Below, in pieces: positions 9,899 to 21,240 of a DNA stretch of 54,548 nucleotides; within the stretch, counting starts at the first letter, position 1; each line of letters starts with the position of its first letter. The position numbers and the translations under genes are program-made. This stretch comes from Circinella minor. Its lineage: Eukaryota; Mucoromycota; Mucoromycetes; Mucorales; Lichtheimiaceae. A model generated the notes under the pieces. It had not been told where the DNA came from and did no database searches. It saw only the letters and a program-made list of their open reading frames with translations. The DNA is taken from contig JAEPRB010000244.1 of NCBI GenBank assembly GCA_016758965.1, positions 2,767-57,314 on the forward strand, in the 5' to 3' direction.

Positions 9899-12572
9899 TT
9901 ATAATCTGGCATCAGCTGGGAACTTTTTAATAGCCTATAATTAAAAACCATAAAAGATTAAATTTAAGAAATTGATATCATAAAAATACAATAGTAGTAA
10001 TAATAGAATGATAATTTTACCTGTCTTACACCAAGATCAGCCATGATTTCTTCAGAACCACCAAGAATGGCATTAAATTTATATGTTCGTTGTAAATCTT
10101 CAATGTATTTACCCATACCAGTCTTTGTAAGGGCCCGACCACCAAAGATTTGACAAGCATCATCAGCTACATCATGCATCATACGGGTAGCATGGTATTT
10201 CAAAAGACCAATAGGACCAGCTAACTTGTCAGCTTGTTCAGCATAATTCATATGGTTCATTTGATAAGCAATATTTTCTGTCCAAGTTTGACAGGATTCA
10301 ACACTAGCAATCTAATATAAGTTTTATCAATTTTTTAGTATAATAATATATACAAAAGGTGAGACGACTTTATATTCTCATTATAAATAAAAAAAACCTT
10401 ACCATCTTGGCAAGTTTGTTACGGATAACAGGCTATATTTTACATATTTTAAAATCTTTGTTAATGTTTCATTCATTTTGGTATCTACATCATTATCATT
10501 TTCTTCCTCCGACTCCCCGTTGATCACAATTATAAATAGTTAATTATACCTGTTCAATCAATCGTTTACCAAATACTTTACGTTGCATGGCCCATTTGAA
10601 ACATTCTTCAACAGCGTTACGAGCGGCAGAGACAGATTGTGCAATAAGCATAAATCGTTCGTGATTAAAATCTATATATTTATATACAAATTGTTAAACA
10701 CGTGAAATATTTTTCTTTTTTTGCTCTTTTTCTTGTTCTTTAATTACTTACTCTATATATATTTGAAGAAATTGGATCGTTTTGTGTTGCATGGAAACGG
10801 TTCGATTAGTTAAGTCTCTATAAAAAATATTAAATATAAATCATCATTGTCCTAAACTATAAACTTACAGAACTATTATACAAGAAAATAAAAAATTGCC
10901 AAGAAATTAAATGTTAGTCATAGTTTGGTTATAGTGCGTTCTCTTCCTTGAACTTAGTATTTTACATATATGTAGATAATTCGTATCCACCAATAAACTT
11001 TTAACACTTACAGCACAACACGGAAACCTTGATCTTCAACACCAAGCAAATTTGCATCTGGAACAAAGACATTTTCAAAGGTGACATAAGCGGTACCAGC
11101 ACTTGGAGAATAAGCAGTCTTAATTGCCTTTGTTTCAACACCATCTTGACGTTCAATCAAAAGCATCGAAATTCCCTTTTCTGTTTTTACAGCAGTAGCA
11201 AAATAATTGGCAAAGCGACCTGTAGTGATCCATTTCTTAACACCATTGACAAGATAACCACCTTCCACTTTCTTCGCATTGGTACGAATACTAGCGACAT
11301 CGGAACCAGTATATGGTTCAGTAATAGCCAATGACATACGTTTTTCACCAGATAAAAGTAATGGTACCAACTAATATATAATGATAATATTCGTTTTTAT
11401 TTGTCAGTTTTATTTCCCTCTTATTTACTGATTTCATCCTTTTTGTTTTTTTTACGTATAGATCTATTCTACACCATGAATAATTTTATTTATTTCTTTC
11501 TCTCCTATTTTCCTTTAACTAAATATTTAATTACCTTTTCTTTAAGAGCAGGTTTACCGTAGTTCAAAATGGTAGGAAGTGAAATCGTCATACCACCAGT
11601 CAAACCAGCAACTAAACCAGATGTACCCCAACGAGCAAATTCTTGATGAGTAATCATATCACTATTATAATTATTGAAAAATATCAATTTTAGTCATTTA
11701 GAAAGAAAAACAGATATATGTTTTCATTTTTTCCCTGAGAATTCCATTTCTTTGGATTGTATAAACTTACTGAAAGTAATCATATTCCTTGCCAGGAACA
11801 TTACCGGGTAAAATAATATTGTGTAACCATGGTCCAGGACCAACATGAGCAGCCAATAAATGATGTTGACCCAATTTTTTGGCAAATTCATCGGAAGGGC
11901 GATCACCGGCACTATCGCATTCTTGTGCTTCAGCCTTTAGTTCATCACAGATTTTTCGTAAACCAGCTTGGTAACGGAAATGTGAATCACTATCAAAAAT
12001 GCAAGTAATAATAATAATAATATAAAGTGATCGTTAATAATTGAGTTTTTTCATGCATCTATTTATTATGTATGTTTTTTTTTGTTCATTTTCGATCCTA
12101 AACAGTTCTTGATGTATAATTTAACTTACTTATAATAAGGTGATTTATATCCCAAGAAAGCACTCATTTCAGCATAAGGTACCTTTGAATTATCACCTGG
12201 TTGACGAATTGTAATTTGTGCGGTTTCACCTTCAAGAGTACCAATTTTGTATCGATTATACTTTAACAAGACTTCTTGACGATGCATACCATAAAATGCT
12301 TCTGTTGCATCTTTGCCTGCATATTCAAGAATAGGAAAAACACCTCCAGGATGCTATAAAAAGTATATGTTTATTATATTAATTAATTGAGTTTATGAGA
12401 GTGAGGTTTTTTTTTTCTGTCAATTTTATATGATGTTGAAAACAAATTATTTTGTTACCATATCAATAAATTTACTCATATCATAAACGACATTATCAAT
12501 AATAATCCAAATATCTTCTTCAGCAGTATGACGACTGACTTCTTCACGAGTAAATTTTTTAAGTTCGACCAT
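9899..12572 (-). CDS. cytochrome b5 / acyl-CoA dehydrogenase fusion protein
   Basis: Eleven predicted exons: 12572-12459, 12353-12130, 11989-11771, 11661-11535, 11370-11012, 10872-10869, 10752, 10671-10550, 10432-10403, 10311-10021, 9934-9899, giving 508 aa. Residues 1-75 are a cytochrome b5 domain (HPGG at 39-42, second haem His near 62). The rest is a flavin acyl-CoA dehydrogenase: middle-domain motif ITEPYTGSDVASI and C-terminal FGGRALTKTGMGKYIEDLQR and GGSEEIMADLGVRQ. The family oxidises acyl-CoA to 2-enoyl-CoA, passing electrons to a flavoprotein or oxygen; the b5 domain suggests an alternative electron route. It ends in ARL, which fits a PTS1 peroxisomal signal (inference). The consensus LSNFNHERF needs a 4-nt and a 1-nt exon between 11011 and 10672. 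If instead one base were missing at the 10868 donor, a single intron would give LSDFNHERF. Confidence 0.88.
10752..10752 (-). other. candidate 1-nt microexon
   Basis: On the minus strand the sequence reads TATATATAG-A-GTAAGTAATTA: an acceptor, one A, then a strong donor. Together with the 4-nt exon it restores the frame between GVEDQGFRVV and NFNHERF. The flanking introns would be 116 and 80 bp, normal for this window. Without it the next exon is out of frame. An assembly error is the main alternative. Confidence 0.5.
10869..10872 (-). other. candidate 4-nt microexon (TTCT)
   Basis: On the minus strand the sequence reads TATAATAG-TTCT-GTAAGTTT. It supplies the end of a Leu codon and a Ser codon, as expected in the acyl-CoA dehydrogenase LS(N/D)FNHER motif. 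The upstream intron is 139 bp. Confidence 0.6.
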
Positions 12573-13034
12573 AATTATTTATTTATGATTTGTGGAGAAT
12601 AAATACAGCAATAGAGTGGGGGGAGGAGAGGAAGTTCTTGAAAGAAAGAAGTTGTAATAACAAAAAAAAAAAGGTGGGGAAAGTTTATGGATATCTTTTA
12701 TTACGGCATTTAAATCGGGAGAGAGATTAGAATTTACTGTCATCCCTACCTCCACAAAATGATATAATTCAATTCATCCGGATTACAAAGTTGCATTGAC
12801 TAAACTAAATAAAAATTTCCCATGAAAGAGGTCTAATTTCGGTAAAATAGTTTAAGATCTTTTAATATTCATTTTCCGATATCTTCATTTTAAAAAGGTA
12901 AAATCATATTACTTTTATTATTATGTATTATTTGCGCCTCCTTTTTTTAAAACATTCGAGAGAAAAAGTAAATAATGATCACGTAAAACGAAATACAAAT
13001 TAAACTAATATTCCTTTACTCTTGATAAACCTAA
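12573..13034. other. intergenic: promoter of the b5/ACAD gene and 3' flank of the RdRP gene
   Basis: The 12573-12720 part is the presumed 5' UTR/promoter of the minus-strand dehydrogenase gene, with A-runs on the plus strand (poly-T on the transcribed sense strand). No further gene seen. Confidence 0.5.
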
Positions 13035-16000
13035 CTAATATATTTCATATTCGGATCCGTAATCACTTTCAGTATCGTAATAATTATTCTCTTTTTCTTC
13101 ATAGGAGGTTACATCTGTATCATACAGAGTAATCATTTCTTCATCAAATGTAGGGTAGTTGTTTTCTCCATAAACAGCATTTTCTACAATACTTGGTTGT
13201 TGCTGTTTTACCATTCCACATAAAATATCTTGAGCCATCCATGGAAAACTCATCAACAATTCACCATCATATCGATTATCAAATCGTCGACCTTCATCCA
13301 ATGCACGTCGTTGCTCTTTTGGATGATAGGTCACATAATAAAAAGCAGCTGCCTTGGCTTCCAAATCCTTGGTTGTATCTGGTCCAATATTGTCTTTGAA
13401 ATATCGTTTAAATTCTTCATGGTACCATCGTTTTTTCATTCGAACGACATCTTTTCGTGCTTGATATTGAACTTCAAATAATCTTTCATTTCGTTTCTTG
13501 TGTAGCCACTTGATAATACATCCAGACATAATTTCGGCTTCACTATCTACGCCAAATCGACCCATTAAATCACGTAATTCTCGATCATAGTATCGCTTTT
13601 GTCGTCGTGCAGATGCAATATATTTTTCCATTCCAGGAGCTTGAACGCGTTGATCATAATAATTGCCATCAGTAATATCCCACAATTTTTCTCGAAACTC
13701 GCGGTATTTGATATGACCAATACTACGATAAAGCTGGCCGAGGGCTTTCTCAGATCGATAGGACTCCTTGTCTTTTTTTTCCATAAAGTCAGGGTATTTT
13801 TTAGATGGCATGGTTAACAGGTCTGGGTCCGGCTTAGCAGCTTTTCCTGTTTTCGCAAAGTCTATATAAAAGGTAATTTGATTATTATAATACGTGTGCA
13901 CGTATAAATATATATATGGTTTTACTTGAAATAGAAAGTTATAAACACTTACCAACAGCCTCAGAATGTAATTCTGCCAATTCAATGCATCTCCAATCAA
14001 ATACACCATGTGGAGAGACATCAGCACGTGCAAGGTGTGCATTCGCAATTTGTCCTAGATTACTGCTCTTAATAAATTCAACAAAAAAGTGTTGAATATG
14101 TGCAGTTGAAACATGATTCACTTCAAAAGGTGTCGGCGCTGTATAATCCATGGGAGTGATATTTCGTTCTTGAGGGAATAATCTTTCATCCCAAATAATG
14201 CTTACATATAGAGAAAAATTAGAAGAGAGAAAAAGATTTATATTATTATTTCTCCTCATTATCTATTGTAGCTATTATTATATATAAACAAATTACCTAT
14301 AACAGTCACCATCAAGATCACCACCTGAACACATACTTGGAATATCTCGTTCACCTTTGGCAGGAAACACCACAACATTATATAAGTGCTCTAATTCAGG
14401 ACAAGTGACAGCGTTTAACATACGTACATCACCAGGATGTAAACTAGGTGATCGATACACCAAACAGTCACCTTCTACCACTCGTTTATCCAAGTTTCCA
14501 TCAATAAATTGACAAAACACTTGGTCTGGTTCCAAAGTATTCGTTTCATCCAAGACACCAATCAGAAAAGCACCTTTAACGACTGGAATCCTTGCTCTTT
14601 CTCTTGCTTCTTTTAATCGATTCACACGTAATGCTGCCAATAAATTTTTTATGTATGGATCTTGACGTGTTAATAATCCTGCTTCAATCATCTTGGCCAT
14701 AGAGACATAAATACCCAATCCATCGGATGTTTCACGTAATACACGAGATGCTTCACTTGAGTCTGTAAGCATTTTCTCAACACTGGTAATGAGTTCTTGT
14801 TGAATTTCAAGAAATGAGGAGTCGGGAACACCTAATGAGGATAAGATAGTAATTAATTGACGGTTCAAGTGGGCACATGAAAATTTGGCTGTATTTGCAA
14901 TTTCCAACATGAGAGACTCGGACTTGAATTTTATTTGACTAGGTCGTAAGGCAATAATACCAGGTTCCGTGTCATGATGAACTGTTAAAACACCTTTAGC
15001 ACCACCAAGACGTATTTGGAAAGCAGATGGAACACGTTGACGGTTCATTTTAGTGGCAACAAATTCTGCTAAATCAGGAGCTATTGTTCCAACACCATCT
15101 GAAAATGTATATTTCTTGCGTTCATATCCATTCTCAACTTCAACTTCTTCCTTTTCGATGATTTGGCTTGGTTCAAGTTTGGTAATAGCATGGGTTGATG
15201 AGAAACACTTTTATATATAGCAAAAAAAAAAGATAAATAATAATAATAATAATTATTATTATTATCATTAGTATTTTTGTTCTCACTTTCGAATATTAAC
15301 AGAATAGAGAAAAAAAAATACGAGGGTTTTTATTTTTATTTTTTTTTACCTGACCCATACGTGCTGCATATTTCGCCACCACCTTTTCATTATCGAATGT
15401 TCCCATCCAGTTTCGAATCGTATCACAATTTAAATCATCTGTAGCACAAAAGAACCAACAACCATGGGTTCTCAGTTGTGAACTTGAAAATGCCAAGAAT
15501 TCATAATGTCGATCACCTATATGAATACCTTGAGTAATGACTTCTAAAATGCGATCAAACAACCGATCACTAATCAAGAACCGTGTCGAACCCGTATTGA
15601 TCAAAGGTCCCAATCCTTCTTCCACAAATTGAACACGTAAGAATCGATCTGCATACTCTTTATATTCTCGGATGACCCGATTTGACATTTCTGGTTGTGG
15701 TAATTCGAATTGAATCGTTGTGGGTGTCACCAAAGCTTTATACACACGAACAATCCGTGATGATTTGCGACGTCGATGAAGACGAGAATGATGATGCTTA
15801 TTTCTGTTACCACCACCAAAGTAATTTTGAGTTTGAACCCATTCTTCAAGTGCTTGTGCAGGATCCCAAACACGTTTATCTTCTTTAAAACAAATGACTT
15901 TGAGTGCCTCAATGGCATCCAAAGTTGGTAAACGACACAAAGTAGTATAGAATTCATCAGTCAAGTTATCTGGATGTAGTCGATGATTGGAAATAAAACA

Positions 16001-16876
16001 TTCAAGTGTATAAAAAGCTTCAAAATCTGGAATACGTTTAAATCGTTGGTTTTGGTTAAGTGGTGTTGGTGCTGTTGTCAATGACGATGGTTCAATGACA
16101 TAAATTTTGATACCAGGATTAATGGAACCCCGTGGAACAACCTTTTGATCAGCAATACGTCTCATAAATGTTTTATAGCATCTCCGGGCTCTTCCATGAG
16201 ATAATTCATCCAATTGAAACGTCACTTGAAATGTGGTCCAGTCCCCTAAATGAGAGCGATTACGGTACTGTCCCTGCTCTTGTGTGACATAATTATCAGA
16301 TGTTCCATTTGTTAATGTTGTCGTCGCTGATGATTCGTAGGACTCTGCTAAACGTTCCCACGTACTGGATGACTTCCCTCCAGCTCCAGTGGTTCTTGAA
16401 AACTCTTTCCAAAATTTACCCGCACATTGAAGCATCATTGTAAATGTCACAGAGTTACCAGAGGCATCAGGCTGTTCAACAATAATTTCATTATCGAGCA
16501 GTGATTTGAGATGAAATTCGACCTTGTAAGTAGAAGAACCATCCACGCCGACCCGATAACGACCAAACCGGGCGGATGGTAAAGGGGTGGTCGTAGATGG
16601 GTTGTTAAAAAAGATAGTAATCAAACGTGTCACATAGTTATAATGAAATCGTACATTGTTGCAGGTCTCCCACTGTCGAACAAAAGTATTCGGTGTTTTC
16701 ATATACCCCATCGAAAATGATGCTGCATAGATAGTGCTGGTTTGATGTTGGTTGTTGGAACGAAATGATAACATTGACCCCAATTGTAAATTGAGTAAAT
16801 CATCAGACAGAAGATACGTATCGTCCATGTTCATGATGGCATGGTTATAGCTTCTCAAGACAGTAAAGTTTTCCAT
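13035..16876 (-). CDS. RNA-dependent RNA polymerase (RNA silencing)
   Basis: Four exons: 16876-15350, 15207-14297, 14200-13953 and 13861-13035, giving 1170 aa. Phases match at all joins. The catalytic motif CSGGDLDGDCY lies at the end of exon 2 (DLDGD about residues 806-810); its aspartates bind the metal ions in cellular RdRPs of the QDE-1/RDR family. Other family marks are FSDGVGTIAP, RLGGAKGVL, the VYRSPSLHPGDVR block and DFAKTGKAAK after the active site. These enzymes copy single-stranded RNA into double-stranded RNA for Dicer in RNA silencing. The C-terminus is acidic and tyrosine-rich. The frame stays open to 16897 but only from GTG, so I chose the ATG at 16876; an upstream coding exon is not excluded. 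Which fungal RdRP paralogue it is cannot be told from sequence alone. Confidence 0.93.
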
Positions 16877-17722
16877 GATGCTCGTGATTCTTCCCACTCC
16901 TCAATACTACGTATTTTATCAAAAAGATACGTATATATAAAGAAAGAAAGTGGGGAAAAAAAGAGGTTGACGAAAAGATTAGTAAAAAAAAGCGCGTGTA
17001 TGTGTGTGGGAATTATATAAATACTTGTTATATTGTTTATTTTTGAAACAGTGATTAATTTGCTTAAAAAAGTAAGTTCTTTGATTATAACTTGTAAATA
17101 AGGTGGCGCGCACTGATGCATAAACATGTTTCATTCTTCTCAATAATAAAAGAGTACAACTAACAAGCCCCATTTTGTTTGATTTAGTTATGATTGGTTA
17201 TTGACCACATGAATGTAGAATAACAATAATAATAATAATAAACAAGAAAAAAGGAAAAGGGGAGTTTATATAATAATAATAATAATAATAAGATACGTAA
17301 GCAATGTATAGATGAAATAATGTTGTCTGTTACTGCTGTTAGTAACGGAATAAATATATGTAATAATAATAAAATAATAAAAATCGAAAAAAAGAAGGAA
17401 GTAAAAATAATGAAAAGAATGATATATTCACAAAAAAAAAGAGAGAGAGAGAAAAAAGGTAAAATGGTATATAGAATCATCCTGAGAAGAGGTTTGAGAT
17501 TGGTGTTAAATAATATATAATCATAAGAAAATCGTAACAAAAGTGGAATCAAATAATAAATTAGTTATATAAAATAGAAATAATTAATAGGAAAAAAAAA
17601 GAGCTTCATCACATGGGGATTTCGTCAAATGAATATGCTGAGGACTATATGTACAATTTTTTTACATATCAGTGAGTTCTCCATTATTACACACTCTTAC
17701 TTGTTTTTTTTATACATGTTTA
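16877..17722. other. intergenic, low-complexity
   Basis: Upstream region of the RdRP gene and 3' flank of the LRR gene. It contains several (ATA/AAT)n stretches (for example around 17223-17240 and 17271-17292) and short purine runs. Open frames here are low-complexity and not convincing. Confidence 0.5.
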
Positions 17723-20627
17723 TCATGAGAAATCCCTTACTATAGAAACATTCGAATTACGCTTATCTGTTTTCAATGTTGTTGTCGTTGTCGGGGTAAC
17801 AGGAATATTTGATGTAGTAATAGTTATCTTGCTATTATTACTACGGCTACCGTCCCTGTTGTCACTTGATGAATACCTTGCTCCTACTAAGTCATTATCC
17901 TCATCATCGTGCGACCTAGGAGATGATGATGACGATGATGACGATGACGATGAAAATGTTGATGATGAGGAAGTTCCGTTCAATACATCAGATGCTTCTT
18001 CATCTATTTCTTCTTCTTCATCATCTACCTCTTGAAGTTTTTGTGGTGTATAATATAAATTATCTTCGTAAGATCGTTGCATATTTCGTGTACAAACGGC
18101 CACAATATCATTTTGTAATTTGGCCATTTCAACATCATTTGGCTATTATATAATATACAAGTAATTTGAAAAATAAGATGCTCATTAGTAACTTTCAATA
18201 AATAATTAGGGTAGATACATAATAAAACATGAAAAGACAAATCAAATATATATCTTACCGGTATATTGATATCCAAAAATGTTAATGTATGATTCATCTT
18301 GATGGATATAGCTAATGCTAAAACACCAGCCATCGTGATTTGGGGATTACGCGATAAGTCTAAACGAGCTAAAGTCGAATTTTCAGGTAAACATTCTGCC
18401 AACGCAATAGCCGAACTTGAATCCAATTCTGTTCCTGCCAAGTTTAATTCTCGTAAAAAGTGATTTCTTGATAAGGCTGTTTTGATACTTTGAATCTATT
18501 ATTTATATATGTCAACTGAGCTCCCTTTATTCTTTCTTTCATTATAAATTCACTTTATAACTTTTTGGCTTAACTTCCTTCCCTTCTCATCAATATACAA
18601 ACTCCTGGAAAAAAAGAAAAAAAATTATACATACTCCTTCATCTGATTTTATTCCAATTGGATTGTCCGAAAGATCAAGGACTTGTAAATGATGGTTTGA
18701 AAGCTAATAAAAAAAATTCATCGTCCAAAAGATATTGAAATATTTATAGATAAATTATCGTGAATAACTTAATTCTATACCATCCACAACTGCCACTACA
18801 ACTACTACTACTGTCACCAATCACACCGAAAAAAAATAACTCATATTTCCTTTCCCAAAACCATCCTCTCTTTCGATCGACCCCACTCAAAAAAAAAGTC
18901 CTAGTAGTTACCAAAGCTTCAGCTAATTTAGCACATTCATTAGCATAGATTTGACAATCCGTTAAAACCAATTGAGTTAATGATCGATTATTATATAAAG
19001 CTTGAGCAATGGATGCTACAGCTTGTTGTAAATAATTTCCGGTTAAATCTAATCGCTGAATTCCTCGTCGTGGATATGGACCGTTATTAATATTATTATC
19101 ATCATTATTCAAAGAAGTAGAAGAAGGTTGTTGCCAATACATTTCAATAGGCTCCTCATTAATCAACATGGCTCCAATCCAAGGTGCTGCATTTTGTGAT
19201 ATACGATTATGTCGTAAAGATAAAGTATTCAATGATATGGATTGACGTACACCGGCAGCAAGAATTTCAATCAAAGGAGCTTTCAACGAACAATGATCTA
19301 AATATAAGGTCTGTATTGAAGGTGCAATATGGACTGCATGAGATAAATAGCGTAATGCTCGTTTATCGGGAACTGTTCGAGAAAGATCGACTGTTTTAAT
19401 AGCTCTAGACTATATTGGTTATTATATTGAGAGAAGGAGAGAGAAATCAAGTAAGTAAATATATATATATATATATAAAGTATTTTAAAATAAGATCCTT
19501 TTCTTTTTTTTTTACCTGACTTATATAGATGGAAATGTACTTAAAACCGTCTGCCTTGAAAGGATTGCCTGCAAGTTTTAATTCAAGGAGTCGATCTGTA
19601 ATTAACAGACTATGAAGCAATATCCGAATTGTCTATTAATTTAAAAATTTTATATAACTTGGATTAGCCACTTTGGAATTTCTTGTCAAACCCATTTATA
19701 TATATATATATCTCTTTTTTTTATCCCTTTTTTTTTGCCCCTGTGTGTAATAAATAATGTTGTACTACATCAATAGATATATCTAATAGCTACGCAAAAA
19801 AAAAAAAAAAAAAAACATGTGTATTATCACCATATTTTGAATAAAAGAAATATTTTACCTCATCGTTCATGCCACAGTTAGAAAGATCAAGACTGCACAG
19901 ACCACAATCTAACATAAGAATATCTGCGATCGGTCCTGCATATCTTGAGTCAATCATTTGATTTTCCAAATTAATAGTTGTTAAGCTTGAGAAGCTTCTT
20001 TGATTGAAAGGTTATATTTAATAATAATTATTCCTTGAATTTTTTAGTATTTCCAATATTATTCTAATGGTAATCCCCTCCTCCTCTTTTTTTTTTTTTT
20101 ACTTTATGAATTATTCATGAGAAAAATCAAATATTTACTCACCAGCTAGAGCGTAATAATTCCATAAAACTATCTAATGGCTGTTCTTCTCTTAGTCTAC
20201 AAGCCCTTTCATAATATTTTGGTAATTCTCTACAAGAAAACGGGTTATCTTCTTGTTTTTGTTTATTATCGTTTATACTATTTTCGTTTTCGTCATTGTC
20301 ATCAAAATTATCGTTTTGTTCTTCTTCTTCTTCAAAAGGTTGTAAAGAAGAAGAATTTGGACTCATGTCTGCTAAAATGTCATCTGGTCCATTATTATTA
20401 TTATAAAGAATATATTCAGTAGTCATTTTTCTAACTGAAAAAGTTACTCGTTTTAACTCTTGTCTCGGTAATGCAGGAACGGCATAAGGATCGTCTGTAG
20501 ATGAATAAAGTTTTGATTGTATACGTGTAAACCATGAACTTGTTGAACTTGTTGATGTAATCGAAGGTGGTTTTTTTATTGTCTTTTTTAAAATCCCTTT
20601 ATTATTGGAAGTAGAACGGTTTGCCAT
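17723..20627 (-). CDS. leucine-rich-repeat protein with PP1-docking motif (PPP1R37-like)
   Basis: Seven exons: 20627-20143, 19994-19859, 19632-19516, 19409-18912, 18703-18635, 18495-18259 and 18142-17723, giving 653 aa. The N-terminal 160 residues are low-complexity and acidic. They contain KRVTF at residues 59-63, which fits the RVxF motif that docks to protein phosphatase 1. Then follow ribonuclease-inhibitor-type LRRs with about 28-residue spacing (LDLSNCGMND, LELKLAGNPF, LSLRHNRIS, LDLTGNYL, LVLTDCQIY, LDLSDNPIG, LNLAGTELD, LDLSRNPQI). The C-terminus is a Glu/Asp and Ser-rich tail. The order, RVxF then RI-type LRRs, matches the PPP1R37/LRRC68 group of phosphatase-1 regulators; the role is inferred. 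It shares a 258-bp divergent promoter with the MOD5 homologue. Intron 2 is 226 bp and could hide a 21-nt exon, but the LRR spacing is right without it. Confidence 0.85.
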
Positions 20628-20885
20628 TTTTTTTTTATTGTTGCTTTTTAGTTAGAGTTGTTATATTAAAAAAAAAAAAAAAGGAAACGAAAGAGAGAAA
20701 GAGAAAAAAGGAAAAAAAAAAAAAAAAAAAAGGTCCCCGCACCTAATTTGACTCTTTCAAAACTGAAGAGTACTTTTGTTCTTAATATGGAAACAATTTG
20801 CCCTCTCTTTCCTTCTTCTCCGCTATTTGTTTTAATTCTCTTTTTTGTAACAAGTTTTTTTTTTTTTAGTATTATTATTTTTATT
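20628..20885. promoter_or_regulatory. divergent promoter between LRR gene and MOD5 homologue
   Basis: 258 bp separate the two start codons. It contains two long A-runs (about 20668-20684 and 20713-20731) and a T-run at 20858-20868, the poly(dA:dT) tracts typical of nucleosome-depleted fungal promoters. No clear TATA box. A plus-strand frame is open from 20748 and would add an N-terminal extension to Mod5. Confidence 0.55.
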
Positions 20886-21204
20886 ATGCGTCGAATCGCA
20901 ACGATCATTGGAACGACAGGTGTTGGTAAATCACAACTTGGTGTAGAATTATGTAAAGCTTTAAAGGGTCAAGTGATCAATGCTGATTCCATGCAGGTAA
21001 TAACAGAGATACATACAGCTTTATTATTTATTCAACGTTGTTTAATAAAATTATTTTAGGTTTATAAAGGACTTGATGTCATTACCAACAAAATGCCATT
21101 TCATGAACGACAAGGTATACAACATCATTTAATGGATTTTTTAGACCCAGAAGAAGAATATCAAGTGGGTCAATTCAAACAAGATGCAACTGAGTGTGTA
21201 TGTG

Positions 21205-21240
<36 letters not shown>

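Noticed and set aside
10752..10817. 66-nt exon in the dehydrogenase gene
   Set aside because: Good GT/AG borders, but both with and without the TTCT exon it leads to a stop codon before or just inside the next conserved exon, and its translation does not resemble the family.
17184..17552. 122-codon hydrophobic minus-strand open frame
   Set aside because: It consists of translated (ATA)n and purine runs with no start context; treated as low-complexity intergenic DNA.
19769..19789. 21-nt in-frame exon in intron 2 of the LRR gene
   Set aside because: It would keep the frame, but the 28-residue LRR spacing is perfect without it and would be spoiled by it.
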